From Amoebidium appalachense (Eukaryota > Ichthyosporea): a DNA stretch of 64,000 bases. The stretch is taken from positions 13,268,001-13,332,000 of the forward strand of contig CAVNZM010000002.1 in the NCBI GenBank assembly GCA_963693365.1. Reading direction: 5' to 3'. A model generated the notes under the pieces. That model saw only the letters and a program-made list of their open reading frames with translations. It made no database searches and had not been told where the DNA came from. A program made the position numbers and the translations under genes. Shown piece by piece: positions 1 to 27,702 of the stretch (positions are counted from its first letter, which is position 1; each line of letters starts with the position of its first letter).

Positions 1-315
1 GCACGGGTGATCCTTGTTTTTGCATTCCTGATATCCACCGTTTTTGCCTCTTCAATTGTCGCTTTCCTAGGTCGCTACTTTGACTTCTTCAACCATCGTT
101 TGTTCTAAGGTTTCTTCTCCTATCTATTTAATCCTTTACTCCCCTCCTTCCTCCCCCCCCCCCCCCCTTCTCCCCCCGTCCCCGGGATGTCCCTCGCATT
201 CAATATCGCACATGTTGCATGTTATTTCCGCACCCCCAACCCATCTTCCAGCCCTTTTATCCCTGTGTCTGCCCACACATTCAACAACTCCATGGTGTTT
301 GTGTAGACAACAGTT

Positions 316-346
<31 letters not shown>

Positions 347-420
347 GTATGTATGTATGTGTGTGTGAGCAAGGGGGGGGAGGGGGAGGGGGTGCTCTAT
401 CTGATGTGGGTTTGTTTCAG

Positions 421-601
421 GACGAGGTGCTTGGAGAGGCCAAACAGATGGTGCCTGACACACTCAGGAGGTTGGAGGCGGCAGTCCAGGCACTGAGAGA
501 CATACTGGTAAGGGGGAAGGGGGGGGGGGGGGGGGGGGGTGGGATTGGAGGGAGGGAGGGGGGAGGGGAGGGAGGGTTAGAAAGGTGTGTGGATGTGTGT
601 T

Positions 602-632
<31 letters not shown>

Positions 633-789
633 GGGGCACGTGTATGATGTGCGTGGCTGTATAAGATATGGTGTTTGTTTGGTACTGGGTTAGCTGGCAG
701 AGTGGGAGAAAAATAGTCGGCAAAGGTGGTCGGCATGGTGGGGTGAGGGGAAGGGGGGAGTGTAGGGAGGGAGGGGTGGATGGGTGGGT

Positions 790-824
<35 letters not shown>

Positions 825-1007
825 GGGTATGTGTGTGATGCGTGTGGTTGTTAGGGTGGTACTGACTATATGGGCATGGTGGTGCGTGCTTGGCCTGATG
901 TGGGCTAGTGGTTGGGGACGGACGATTGGTTGCCCCCGGATGGGGGGAGGGAGGGGAGGATTGTGCGAAGTTTTTTTTTTTTTTCTTTTTTTTCTTTGGA
1001 GGGGGAG

Positions 1008-1047
<40 letters not shown>

Positions 1048-1603
1048 GGAGCCTGTAACTTCTCTGTGTGGATTTGGTGAATAGAGAATGTGCTCTTGTG
1101 GAAAACTATGTTAAATAGCATGTGTCGGCGGTTGGGCACTTTAGTAGGGAGGTATACCTGGGAGGGGGGGGTGGGGAGGGGATGGGGGGAGGGGGGGGGG
1201 GGGGGGGGGGGGGGGGAGGGGGGATCCAAACCGTCATTAGCTACGTTGGCTCTAATCTTGTTAATATTTTTTGGTGACTGTCCGTCGACTTCCCATCTGC
1301 TTTTCTTTTCTTTCAAACATTGGTTTTGGGTACACGGAAGGTAGGGGGTGTGGGTTCGTATAATTGAATGCCTCATATAATGTAGTTCTTGCACGCGTGT
1401 GCGCGTGCGTGCATGTGCGTGCGTGTGTGTTGCGCGCACAAGCACGTGTCGGCATGTGTGTGTGTTTTTGTTTTTCGTTTTATTGTTTCGGGGAGGGAGG
1501 GGGGGGGGGGGGGGGGGGGGGAGATCTTGCCGGGATGCAAGTACATGGGGGATATACGCTGGTACGGGATGTGCGTCTGTGAGGGCACAAGGGGAGAGCT
1601 GGA

Positions 1604-1635
<32 letters not shown>

Positions 1636-1818
1636 TTGAAAGCGAATGCGCAACGGAGAGGGATTGAAGTGGCCGGGCAGAGAAAGAGAGAGAGAGGCCC
1701 GGGGGGGGGGGGGGGATTGCTGATGGTATGTGTGCAGGATGGGGATGCAGAGTTGGAGGGCACGGAGGAGGAGGCAGCAGCCAGACAGGCACTGGTGGAC
1801 GCAGAGGCAGTCATGTGA
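421..1818 (+). CDS. TBCA: Tubulin-binding cofactor A, C-terminal part (5' end outside window)
   Basis: Two coding exons are visible: 421-507 (29 codons, phase 0) and 1738-1818 (26 codons plus TGA). Exon one reads DEVLGEAKQMVPDTLRRLEA and continues VQALRDIL. It matches the family segment in which a conserved 'MIPD..RRLEAA' helix is followed by 'L..IL'. Exon two is an acidic helix ending ALVDAEAVM-stop, like the end of cofactor A. Cofactor A is a roughly 110-residue three-helix-bundle chaperone that holds beta-tubulin during tubulin heterodimer folding in the cytosol. The 1.2-kb intron between the exons holds G runs, a T run and (GT)n. The acceptors are tttgtttcag and atgtgtgcag. The first helix is not in bases 1-410, which look like intron, so upstream exons lie before the window. 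The identification rests on short but diagnostic motifs. Confidence 0.82.
508..1737 (+). repeat. Last intron of cofactor A, built of G homopolymers
   Basis: The intron carries G-rich runs at about 518-540, 614-636, 791-833, 1005-1047, 1191-1217, 1499-1521, 1608-1633 and 1699-1715. A T run directly abuts the G run near 600-636. Between the runs there is no coding potential. The long Pro- or Gly-rich reading frames on both strands here are homopolymer artefacts. Confidence 0.8.
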
Positions 1819-2738
1819 GTGCACGTGATATGCACCCGTGTACGTGTGCACTCATGCACGTGCTAAGACGGTGTATCGGTAAACCTAGCAGGGGAAATGA
1901 TTAGCCCAACCTGTTTGGTGCTCCGGTGCACCCGACGTTTGTGTTGCACGTACACGTGATGTGTAAGTCCCGTCTCAGTACATATTTTCTGGTTGTAAGT
2001 AGGATGGGGACTTGGGCATATGGCCACGTTGTGGGTGGGTGGCGGTGGCGGTGGTGGTTGGGGGGAGGGGGGGGGGGGAGGGGGGGGGGGACTGATTGTG
2101 ATAGCAGCGTCAGTTAGCATTGTTCTGTTCTGAAGTTGGCCACATTAACAACTCGGGAGTGTTCCCAAATCTCTTGTGCAGGTGCGAAATGCTAAAAATG
2201 AAACCTTGGGTGTTACTGCCAGCCTACATGCAAGCACAGAACTCTATTTATGATTGTAATAGGCCACGTAAGTATTGCTGGTGCAGACATGTGCATGAGG
2301 TGGGGTGCTCACTGCTGGCAGTGGGTGTATTCATACGTTTGCTGGTATTTTAAATTTTTAAATGACTTTATTCAATAAAAGCTATTGGTGCACTGCAGGA
2401 CGGTGTACTCTTTAAAGATCATGTTTGTAGCGTCCCACCCAGTCTAGGTCTATTTACCCTTTCTTACATGAGTATTAGGACTAATATTAAACATCTTCAA
2501 GGCAAAGCACCCTCACACATTCGTTTCGTATGTACCACTTCCCGGAAAAAACCCTCACCCAGAAGAGAAAAAGATCTAGAGAAGCGATGTTGCTGTGTGG
2601 AATAATATTAATGAAACACACGGGTAACCTTTGGTGATCGATCCTATCATTCATGCAATACCACTACATATGTACCTATGAAAAATTCCCAAAGGTCCGG
2701 ACCGTCTAATTTTAGATGCAAGCATCTATTTATGGGTT
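1819..2738. other. Convergent intergenic/3' UTR space between TBCA and NSUN6
   Basis: No convincing gene is seen. The stretch holds a G-rich patch (2060-2090) and then base composition closer to normal. It lies between the TBCA stop on the + strand and the NSUN6 stop on the - strand, and contains a polyadenylation motif for each strand. Confidence 0.6.
2367..2379. terminator. Adjacent AATAAA signals on both strands
   Basis: AATAAA lies at 2374-2379 on the + strand. Its complement TTTATT at 2367-2372 gives AATAAA on the - strand, one base apart. The position suits 3' ends for the convergent TBCA (+) and NSUN6 (-) transcripts, about 0.55 and 0.37 kb past their stop codons. Use of these motifs is inferred. 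Confidence 0.4.
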
Positions 2739-12297
<9,559 letters not shown>

Positions 12298-13893
12298 GCT
12301 GCTGATGTGCTTTTAAGCAGGAATTGTGTATTCCTTATGCTGGGCACCCGTTTCAAGCGAGTGTGTGAGTGTGTTTGGGAGCTTCTAGGACTATGTGTTT
12401 GTTGGTACGTTGGCAGTTGAGTGGTCCAGTGGCGAGGTTACCGGTGTCTGCGCGGGCGTAGGAGCGGAATAGGTTGAAGGAAGTTATTAGAGAGAAGTTC
12501 CCGGCAAGAGGCAGAGGAGGAAAGAAAAAAGAGTTATTGTCAACAAGCAAACGCTTTCAATGTTTGGCTTGCGTGGTGGGCTAACACTAAAAAAACAGTT
12601 ATAAACACACAACCACTTGCTGTTCTGTTTTGCCACGTGCGAAAATTGAATTATCCCGCCAAATAGATCTGATAGCCTGTAGCGTTGTGATTGGTCAACA
12701 AGGCACCCATAGATTTTGGGGCCAACACCAGCACATTCAAAATTTTCTCTATTAAGTTTGCTTATAATGAATTTGTATGCTTATTCTTTTCAAAATTATA
12801 CTTTAAAGTATTAATCTTGCAGATTCTTGCTCATGGCTTTCTAATTTAGCCTAAACACATAATGCTAATATTCTGTGTTGCCAGCATCGCAACCCCTTTC
12901 CATTGGTTACGGCCACACGTGTTACCCACCACACATAAATCTATCTTCTACATTAACCGTAACCCAATCAAATAACTTTTTTAGCTTAGAAAAGCAAGTT
13001 AAAAGTCTTTCAATGCTTAAATGTGGCTTTATCATGTCTTCGTAAGTACCCCTCCTCCACCTAAGGGGGAAAATGTGTCGTCAAGCCGCGTTCACAAGCC
13101 ACACGGCACCTTACGTTCTTGGAAGACCTGGGCAGGTAAACTTTGATGTTTATGTAGGGTTCTATGCGTGTGTGTCTGTGTGTGTGTGTGTGCGTTTGTG
13201 TGTGTGGTCTGCGTGTGTGTGTGGGAGGGGGGAAGGAGATGGCGGAGGGGGGTTATGTATGTTGCCCATCCTGGCGGCCACGGCCGGGTGTCTGCATGTG
13301 CCTGGCTGCCTTTATATATATTTGTTATGAAATTGTGTCTTGTGTCTGATTTCCCTCAATGCTTTTGCTTTGCAAGTGGCTGTGTGTACGTGCCGGTTCC
13401 CCATTTAGCGTTTCCCGTCCTGCCTGGCATCAGCTTTTCGCTCGTTTGTGCTTGATGATTCATGCCTTGATTGCTTTTAGGCTTACAACGTTCTTTATAC
13501 CTTGCTTTAGTAACTCTTGTTCGCTTGTCTGCCATCATTCAAACGCCGGTGAACATAACTGCGTATGTGTAACTGGAGGGGGTGAAAGTGTGTGTGTGGG
13601 GAGGGGGGTGTGGGGGGAGGGGGGAGGGAGGGAGGGAGATTGGAGCAAGGTGTTCCTTGTGGTGGAGGGCTGAGGGAGGGCACGGTGTTCAACTCTTTAT
13701 TCTCATGGTTTATCAGCTGCATATGAGGAGACTGTCGGGGAAGCTTAAGGGAAAGTGAGGAAAGATCTGCTGCTGTAACTGGCTCGATGATAGCGAAACA
13801 CGTTATTCGGCGGTTTAAAGATATTCCTGGCTGTGTGTGACGTCTCACAGTGTGTACTTCACCTAGCACCCTCTTCGGGCCTTATCAGCAAAA
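12298..13893. promoter_or_regulatory. Divergent NSUN6/adenosine kinase upstream region
   Basis: This 1.6-kb stretch lies between two divergent start codons and is less repetitive and more A+T-rich than its surroundings. CCAAT-type motifs occur: 'gattggtcaa' near 12690, 'cattggttac' near 12900 and 'cccaatca' near 12963. A short frame from 13073 ends in a donor-like 'cag gtaaac' (13138) but leads to no recognisable exon. No TATA box is evident. Confidence 0.4.
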
Positions 13894-20623
<6,730 letters not shown>

Positions 20624-20640
20624 TGCACCTATAACCATAG

Positions 20641-20835
20641 TATGTTCGCATTTCTCGGCGAAATCGTACGTAATCGGAGAGATCTGGTCTAATCGGATGC
20701 AATCGGAATTTTTGTAAAGTTTTCGAAAAGGTGGGCATTCTTGCGCACGGTATGATCGAATTTCTTGGCGAAATCGTACAGAGCTGGAGAGATCTGTTCT
20801 AATCGGATGTAATCGGGTTTTTGTGGAATTTTGCA
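20641..20835 (+). repeat. Tandem duplication, unit about 110 bp
   Basis: Two imperfect units share 'tctcggcgaaatcgtac' or 'tcttggcgaaatcgtac', 'gagagatctg' and 'taatcggatg(c/t)aatcgg'. The period is about 110 bases. It begins 18 bases after the adenosine kinase stop codon, so the first unit probably lies in its 3' UTR. Confidence 0.8.
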
Positions 20836-21235
20836 GAGAGATCCCATCCGTACTGTGATCATTTGGCCTGGGCTGGCCCGGCCGTTAGATATATTTTGCA
20901 GGTGTTTGATTTCCTTTGCTTACTATATATAGTAAGATTGAGTTGGTTCGTGGGGTTGAGGGCAGTGGGGATGAGGTCACACACGTGTGTGCAAGTGCTT
21001 GGAGGGGGGTAAATACCTCGAGGTATGTATGTACATAGACACTACACGTAATAGGTCTTGGCCCGGATGATAGTAAATACTGAAGGTTGCTAGGTGTGGG
21101 CAGAACGACGTGCCGCATGGTCCATATGGATTTCAGGATCAATAAACGTCCAATTGAGAGACATGGATAATTTATAAAAGTGCTTACAAGTCGTGCATAT
21201 CCGCCTATCCGCATGGCTTTCTAAGAGTCGTCGTC

Positions 21236-21535
21236 CCCCCCTCTCCCGCCTCTGATCAAGACGGACGACTCAACCTTGTTCAAATCAAGTGAATAAGTAT
21301 CTGAGTTGGAATTCGTCGACCTAGAGCCTAGTTGAATGGGTCGAAACTCAAATACTATGGATGACGTAGGCCGGGGCCCCCTAGGGGCTCTGCTTATTAT
21401 GTCTGGTTTGCACTTCGCATTGTGTTCAAGTGTCCATTATGAATGCGTACTTCGTACTCTTGTGTGGGGGGACGCAATATATTTACCCCTCCCTCCCCTT
21501 CCTCCAACCCCCCCCCCCCCCCCCCCCCCCCCAAC
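21236..21535 (+). repeat. C-tailed dispersed repeat, copy F (long form)
   Basis: Reads, in element orientation, 'ctctgatcaagacgg', 'gtatctgagttgg', 'gggtcgaaactcaaatacta', 'tggatgacgtagg', 'ggggctctgcttattatg' and 'gaatgcgtacttcgtact'. It then passes through C-rich sequence into a C run (21509-21532). It is the reverse complement of the long copy at 10310-10625, about 70-75% alike by eye. Confidence 0.7.
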
Positions 21536-21723
21536 CTGCAACCCCGGGCCCTTGGGCCCCGGTGGTAATCGCTACATTCCTTGTCACATGTTGAGATTTC
21601 GGAGTCCTCGAGCTCAATTCTTTTGCACACCGCGTACAAATTTGTATATTTAGACCGCGGGTTCGGTATCAACATGGCCCCTCTAGGCCGTCCCAACCGG
21701 TACCACCTCACCTCTGTAGCCCG

Positions 21724-21777
<54 letters not shown>

Positions 21778-22826
21778 CTGTAAAGATACCTATATAGATT
21801 TGACAGCACCTTATGCTAAAAAATAAACAATAAAAAAAACAAGAACCCACAAGTGGCATGCCTCACGGGCAGCAAAGTCACATTTGAATGTCAGTCGTGA
21901 GTGGGTGGTGGCTCGGGTCAACCCTCAAGGCCCGCGTGAACGTTAACCCCCAAAGATTCGACATCAGATATATGCAAAGCCGCCCACTACTATCGGATAT
22001 CGTTAATTGGGCCTTTTTATTATTATAGGGTCCTGCCCAGTTGCTGCACTTGCACATGTACGTGGCACTGCATCATCACAACACAGCTTTCGAGATGTGT
22101 CATACGTAATGAAATTATCAAGGTCGGAGTCTACTCCCGAGGTCGCTATGGCAAGTGCCTCTCTTGCCTGCCCTTGGAAAATACTATATACATAATAGTA
22201 CATTTTCGTGTAAACGGCGGCTGGCCAGAGGACCACAGTCAGCCCGTACATACAGATCGAGTCTAAGATATCATCTAATTAGATCGTTGATTCGCCTGTT
22301 GTGCTGGCTAACAAGTCCGAGGCTATGGAGCCAGTTCATTGGTTCTATTAGTTTTGGAGTTTTTAATGTTAGGACTGGATGTAACCGTAACGGCATAATA
22401 ACCCCTTGGGAGGTGTGGGAGAGGGGGAGGGGGGGGGGGGGGGGGGGGGGGCAAACACGTGCCATGTGTGTGCTAGCCTACGCACCGTTTGTCTATCATC
22501 CGAAATCGGTGCAGTAACGTGCCATTTTGCCCCCCTCCCCCCCCCCCCCCCCCCCCCCCCTCCCCCCCCCCTCCCCCAACTAACCAACCAACCAAGATAC
22601 ACGCACGGTATAAAAATAATATTGGGAAGGATATTATCTGCCTGTACCCATGTGGCACATGTGCACCAGTCGAGGAGCCCATTCCCGGCTGTTTGTTTTA
22701 TCGTATTAGTATCGGTCAGTAAGTTGTATGATGTGGTAGGTTGTGCCTGCACTCGGATATCCAGGATGGAGACGCTTTGGCCCCGGGACCTATAAGCTTT
22801 TCAGCTGGACTACAACTTTGGCCTGC

Positions 22827-22837
22827 AACCCCCCCCC

Positions 22838-22901
<64 letters not shown>

Positions 22902-23150
22902 ACCCCCCCCCCCCCCCCCCCCCACCCCCACCCCCCCGCCCTCCCACCCCCCCCCCCCCTCTCCCACCCTCCCCCCCCCCCCCCCCCCCCCCACACCCAC
23001 CCCCCACCTCCCCCCACCCCCCCCCCCCCCCCCCTCTCCCACCCCCCCCCCCCCCCACTCCCACACACCCACCCCCCACCTCCCCACCCCCCCCCCCCCT
23101 CTCCCACCCCCCCCCCTCCCCCCACCCCCCCCCCCCCCCCCTCCCCCCCG
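22827..23150 (+). repeat. C-rich block, about 320 bp
   Basis: Almost only C, interrupted by single a, t or g. The right half shows a coarse period: 'cctctcccacc' units at about 22969, 23033 and 23098 and 'cacccaccccccacctcccc' units at about 22995 and 23068. Such sequence can form i-motif (C strand) and G-quadruplex (G strand) structures. Confidence 0.85.
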
Positions 23151-23256
23151 AGCGTGCGCTCTATACCCACCAAGTCATTTAATATGACCCCTGGCACAGA
23201 TCCAGGCACAAGTTTCGAGAATTCTGCATCCCGGCTGATCTTTCTCTCACCCCGTC

Positions 23257-23306
<50 letters not shown>

Positions 23307-23714
23307 GCCCAAATCTATGTGCCAACCCTCTGCTTCTATTCAGTGTCCTGTGGTCGTTAAGGGGGAAGCCTCAGTGACATCTTGAACTTTCAAACCATGG
23401 CCAAATCTGTGGTCCATCTCTGTTTCCGACTTCAAACACCCCTCCCCCCCCCCCCCCCCCCCCTCCCCCCTCCCCTCCCCCCCCCCCCCACCCCACCCTC
23501 CCGCCCTCCCCCCTCCCCCCTCCCCCAACCCCACCCCACCCGACGGGCATCCTCTGTCCCCTTCCCCCCTCCCCCCTCCACCCATCTCCTTTCATCCCTC
23601 CCTTAACTTAGTTGCATTTCAGCTACTCTCACACCTCAACACCAGCTCTTTTTGAATCTGTCCTGCATTTATCTCCCTCATTCAAAACCACTGCCTCCTC
23701 TGCCACCAACTAAG

Positions 23715-23779
<65 letters not shown>

Positions 23780-24348
23780 CCCCACCTCCCAACCCCTCTC
23801 CCTCGTGAACCCCTCCTCCCCATCCATTTCTATATGTACATTGCACCGGGCCCCGCCCATTGCATTCACAGACTTTGCCTGTGATAAGACTTTGAAATCT
23901 CAGGCTGCCTGCCAGCACGTCTCAGAAATTTATCCGCTCCTTTTTTTTGCCCTTTTGTTTTTGTGTTGCAGATTGTGAACGTGTAGTATCCCCTCCCCTC
24001 CCCTCCCTTCTCCCTTACCCCCCCCTCCCCCCCCCCCCACCTCCCCCACCTCCCCCCCCCCCCTCCCCCCCCAATCCCGAGCACACAGCCCCCCCCCCGC
24101 CCCCAAATTAATCACAGAATACACATGTCTCCCATCTCCACCACCACTACCTCCTTAACCATCACCCACCCCACACCCCTAAAAGCAGGAAAGAGGGGGA
24201 AGCGTCTTCCCGGCACCATATCATCCTTCCAAATTGTTCGGCAACACGTTGCTGTTATCTCGGTACAAATCCGAGTTGTGTATATTTTCTGCTCTGGTCA
24301 TACACTGGCAGTGTGTAACACTGCACATACTGGCAGTGTGTAAAACTG

Positions 24349-24352
<4 letters not shown>

Positions 24353-24402
<50 letters not shown>
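24353..24402 (+). repeat. (GT)n microsatellite
   Basis: Near-perfect (GT)n, followed by degenerate tgcg repeats to 24520. It is preceded by two copies of 'actggcagtgtgtaa'. Confidence 0.85.
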
Positions 24403-24403
<1 letters not shown>

Positions 24404-25176
24404 ACGCGCACATGTATGTGCTCGTGCGTGCGTGCGTGCACGTGCCCGTGTGTTTCTGTGTGCGCGCACAGGCAAACACGTGCACGCGGATGTGTGTCTG
24501 CGTGTGTTTGTTTTCTTGGGGTTTTTTTTTGTGTGTGTGTGCACCTTTCAGTAGAGCGCATTCGCCCATGAACATGTGTGCAGATGTGTGTTTACGAGTG
24601 TGAGTGGTGTAGTGTTAGTGTTATGCCCACAATACTCAATCTCGTATCTCGTCTAAATTCTAACTGTGTTGACTGCAATATATTGGCATGCACCATGCAC
24701 ACGGTTCACTACCAACACTACCGTACAAACACGCATGCATAAACCCGTATAGATGTATTTGCGTGTGTGGTTCTCTCGGGATATCAGGGAAGCCACGTGA
24801 CTTTTGGAAAAGGCTGTCTTTCAAATAATTTTCTTGACCAAAGGCAGCCACGATGTACACAGTACACCCGGTTATGTATTCAGATTAGGTTGCTACATAC
24901 CTGCCATCCAACTCTCCTGAACAAGGCCTGGCATTCAATGTTTACAAGTGGGCACAATTAGAAGGTTCCGGGGGGGGGGGGGGGGAGGGGGGGGGGAGAA
25001 GGGGGAGGGGGAGGGGGGCTCTAACTGGAATGCGCAACAGCAGGCCCGTGGGACCGGATCGGAGGGAAGGGAAAAAATTGCCATATGCAGTGAGTGACAG
25101 CAAAGGGGACGCATGGTGCGTGTGGGTCCAGGGATTGGGGGATTGGGGATTTGCTTTTTTTCTTTCCTTTTTCCTT

Positions 25177-25215
<39 letters not shown>

Positions 25216-25443
25216 AGAGGGGAGGAAGGGGGGGGGGAGGGGGATAGAGACAGGCACATGAAAAAAATCGTTGAACGGGGCAGGTCAAGAGAGAGATCCT
25301 TTTATGGTTAATGCTTGGGGGCCCAGTGGAGGGGGGGGAAGCTCGGGGGAACCAGGTGTCCCTGTGTTCGGGCGGGGCTGCTCTGTGTGTGTGTGTATGT
25401 GTGTTGTGTGTGTGTATACTGCGCGCGTGTGTTTGCGTATGTG

Positions 25444-25482
<39 letters not shown>

Positions 25483-25718
25483 CCTCAAGCTGCGTGCGTG
25501 CGTGCGTGCCTCAGGCTGCGTGCGTGCGTGCGTGCGTGTGCTTGTGTGTGTGTGTTTTTGCGTGAAACTTTATGTTTGTACGTAGGTGTGTGTGGGTGTG
25601 TTGTATGTGTGTATGAGCGTGTGTGCATGTGTACATGTGGGGCGACCAAAATGCGAGTAAATTCGTCTGCATGTGTGTCTCTTACGAAATTTAGACACTG
25701 TTTTTTGAAAGTCCAAGT

Positions 25719-25724
25719 TTTATT
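25719..25724 (-). terminator. Poly(A) signal of Pmp-like gene 1
   Basis: AATAAA on the - strand, about 165 bases after the stop codon. The same motif and context occur at 31785-31790 for the second copy. Confidence 0.65.
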
Positions 25725-25887
25725 TTCTTTAACAAAAACAGGCACGATGCACACAGTACACCGTCTATATATCTATTTCTTTAGCAAATGCAGGTGCACA
25801 CAGTACACCGCTATATATATCTATACAGTCGAACTTGCTACCTCTCTATCAATACATACACGTGGGCGCCATGAGGCAGCCACACAC

Positions 25888-27594
25888 CTAGTTGAAGGTC
25901 ACGGTCTGGCCGTTCCATTGGCTCTGGTACAGCGCCTCGACCTTGCCGTTGTATGATTGGTCCAGGCGCACAAGCAGGTCCTTGCCACCGCCCATGTTGC
26001 CGCTGAACGTGCACCCGCCCTGCATCGTGAGCTTGGCCCCCTTTGCAAACGCAGACGTGCCGGACAGCGAGTCCCACACGGCGGCACCCTTTGCGCACGT
26101 GTTTGAGGTGAACTTGCCGTTGATGCTGACCACACCGCCCGGGTGCACCTGGTTGTTGGCAATGGCGGCCCCGCGGTCCTGGCTGGCCGTGTTGCCGCTG
26201 AAGACCGAGCCGCCGTCGACCTTGAAGGTGCCCTCCACGTACTGCACCCACATGGCCCCACCGCGGGAGCCCCAGCCCAGCTCCGTGGCCTTGTTCTTGT
26301 TGAACTTGCTGCCCGTGACCCGGGTGGTGGTGCCGCTGGCCACGGTGCCCACATACACGGCACCGCCGCCGCTGGCGGCGTTGTTCTCAAACGTGCAGCC
26401 GTCAATGGTGATGTCGCTGCCGGCCCAGTTGGCCAGGAAGGCGCCGCCCATGCCGTGCTGGAACTGGTGCTTGTTGTTGCGGAACACGCTGTTGCGCAGC
26501 ACCGCGGGACCCTCGAGGTCGGCCACCCACAGGGCTCCGCCACCCTCCCAGCGGGGGGTGGGTATGTTCTCCACCACGTTGTCCTGGAACGTGCTGCCCT
26601 CAACGGTCAGCGCCGACGGCATGCCCACAAACACGGCAGACCCACCGCGGGCCTGCTGGCGGAAGCCCTGGAAGACGCAGTTGGTGATGGTCATTGCCGT
26701 GAACTTGGTCGGGGGGTTGGGGTACTCGTCCTCGCCCAGCTCGAGGGTGCGCAGGGCTGATGCATAGCCGCCCGTGCTGGTAAAGAACAGGTTGCGCAAG
26801 ACCACCTTCTGGCCGTCCCCGGTGGGGCGCAGGATGGCGGCCGTCTTCTTGCTGAATGTGGCCGTGACCTTGGGCTGGCCCTTTGTGCCGGCAAACGTCA
26901 GCGACTTGCTGAAGGCCACCTCGGCCCCGACCGTGATGTCGCTGCTGATGCTGACCGTGGCGCCGCTGGGGGCTGCGGCCACGGCCTTGGCCAGGCTGCT
27001 GTAGCACTTCTGGTTGACGCTGATGGCACACTTGCCCGGCGCCACCGGTGGCTCGTCCCCGGTGGCGGTGGGGACCGTGGTGTCTGTTGGCGTGGGCTCC
27101 TCGGTCTCGGTGGGCTCAGGTACCACGGTGGTGGTCAGATCGCCGTACTTGATTTCGCAGCAGTAGTCCTCGGTGCAGGGCATGGTGGTGCCGGCACGAG
27201 GCTTGCAACGGCGCACAGGTGCGCCCTTGGGGTCGCTGTAGAACTTGTCGCAGCGGACCTTGCTGGCGCAGCTCACGAAGGAAGAGCCACTCGGCTGAGG
27301 GTCGGGCCCGGGCCCGGGGGTGGGGGGGGGATTTGGGTCGGCCTTGACCTTGCAGCAGTAGTCCTCGGTGCAGGGCATGGTGGTGCCTGCGCGGGGCTTG
27401 CAGCGCATGATGGGAGAGCCCTTGGGGTCCGGGTTGTACTGGGCACAGTCGACCTCGGTGGCACAGCTGACAAACGAGCTGCCGCCCGACTGGTACTGGG
27501 CCGCAGCCAGGGGCACGTCGCGGATGTGCAGGCTGTAGGCGGCGGAGAGAGACGCGCCGCCCGCTAGGACAGCGGCTAAGCGGATGCAGTGCAT
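25888..27594 (-). CDS. Secreted Pmp-like beta-helix protein, copy 1 (intact)
   Basis: Single-exon gene of 568 residues. The start is the ATG of MHCIRLAAVLAGGASLSA because a clear signal peptide begins there. An upstream in-frame ATG at 27735 would place the signal sequence internally and lies upstream of the TATA box. After the leader come two tandem Cys-rich modules (about 35-85 and 95-145; core MPCTEDYCC in both) joined by a Pro/Gly linker. A Thr/Pro/Glu-rich stalk follows (about 155-180), then a 380-residue repeat region. There, GGA(I/L/M/V/F) turns (GGALWV, GGAFLANW, GGAVYVG, GGAMWV) alternate with FxxN strands (FRNN, FENN, FTSN), the hallmark of chlamydial polymorphic membrane proteins and other parallel beta-helices. 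Similar proteins are known in Trichomonas. Likely secreted or cell surface. The lack of introns is unlike every other gene here. The ligand or function is unknown. Confidence 0.85.
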   Translation of the reverse strand: MHCIRLAAVLAGGASLSAAYSLHIRDVPLAAAQYQSGGSSFVSCATEVDCAQYNPDPKGSPIMRCKPRAGTTMPCTEDYCCKVKADPNPPPTPGPGPDPQPSGSSFVSCASKVRCDKFYSDPKGAPVRRCKPRAGTTMPCTEDYCCEIKYGDLTTTVVPEPTETEEPTPTDTTVPTATGDEPPVAPGKCAISVNQKCYSSLAKAVAAAPSGATVSISSDITVGAEVAFSKSLTFAGTKGQPKVTATFSKKTAAILRPTGDGQKVVLRNLFFTSTGGYASALRTLELGEDEYPNPPTKFTAMTITNCVFQGFRQQARGGSAVFVGMPSALTVEGSTFQDNVVENIPTPRWEGGGALWVADLEGPAVLRNSVFRNNKHQFQHGMGGAFLANWAGSDITIDGCTFENNAASGGGAVYVGTVASGTTTRVTGSKFNKNKATELGWGSRGGAMWVQYVEGTFKVDGGSVFSGNTASQDRGAAIANNQVHPGGVVSINGKFTSNTCAKGAAVWDSLSGTSAFAKGAKLTMQGGCTFSGNMGGGKDLLVRLDQSYNGKVEALYQSQWNGQTVTFN

Positions 27595-27702
27595 GATGCC
27601 TGTTGTGTGTCTATCGGTATTGTGTGGTTTATGTTGCCTGCCACGGTGGGTTTTGATTGACTGACTTGTTTGTGGTTTGGACAAAGTGGGCGTCATGTAT
27701 CG

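Larger units (their letters stand above)
20624..25701. other. Gene-poor repeat-rich intergenic region (5 kb)
   Basis: No exon series could be built on either strand. Contents: a tandem duplication (20641-20835), dispersed-repeat copy F (21236-21535), C homopolymers (21727-21777, 22530-22572, 22827-23150, 23264-23304, 23716-23776), a (GT)n tract (24353-24402), a TG junction (25166-25215) and (GT)n/(TGCG)n (25382-25640). Pro- and Gly-rich frames here are homopolymer artefacts. Confidence 0.65.
25702..27682 (-). repeat. Left arm of a 2-kb inverted duplication
   Basis: Matches 29813-31806 in reverse complement. The shared segment runs from 'gtccaaaccacaaacaagtc' (27682-27663 on the - strand, just downstream of the TATA box) to 'cttggactttcaaaaa' just past the AATAAA. 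The coding parts are nearly identical, and the 5' UTRs have indels. Confidence 0.9.

Noticed and set aside
690-1859. Long Pro-rich reading frame (389 codons) on the - strand, and similar Pro-, Gly-, His/Thr- or Ser/Leu-rich frames throughout
   Set aside because: They are translations of C/G homopolymers, (CA)n, (GT)n and (GA)n. They overlap introns of well-supported genes and have no domain content.
2120-2353. Small gene on the + strand (77 codons)
   Set aside because: No recognisable motif. It lies in the presumed 3' UTR of TBCA and contains an acceptor-like site.
13073-13138. First exon of a gene upstream of adenosine kinase
   Set aside because: It has an ATG and a donor-like end but no downstream exon in phase and no recognisable protein.
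25892-26767. Antisense frames of 205-310 codons over both Pmp-like genes
   Set aside because: They are shadows of GC-biased third positions in the real genes. They have no motif and exist in both copies only because the copies are identical.
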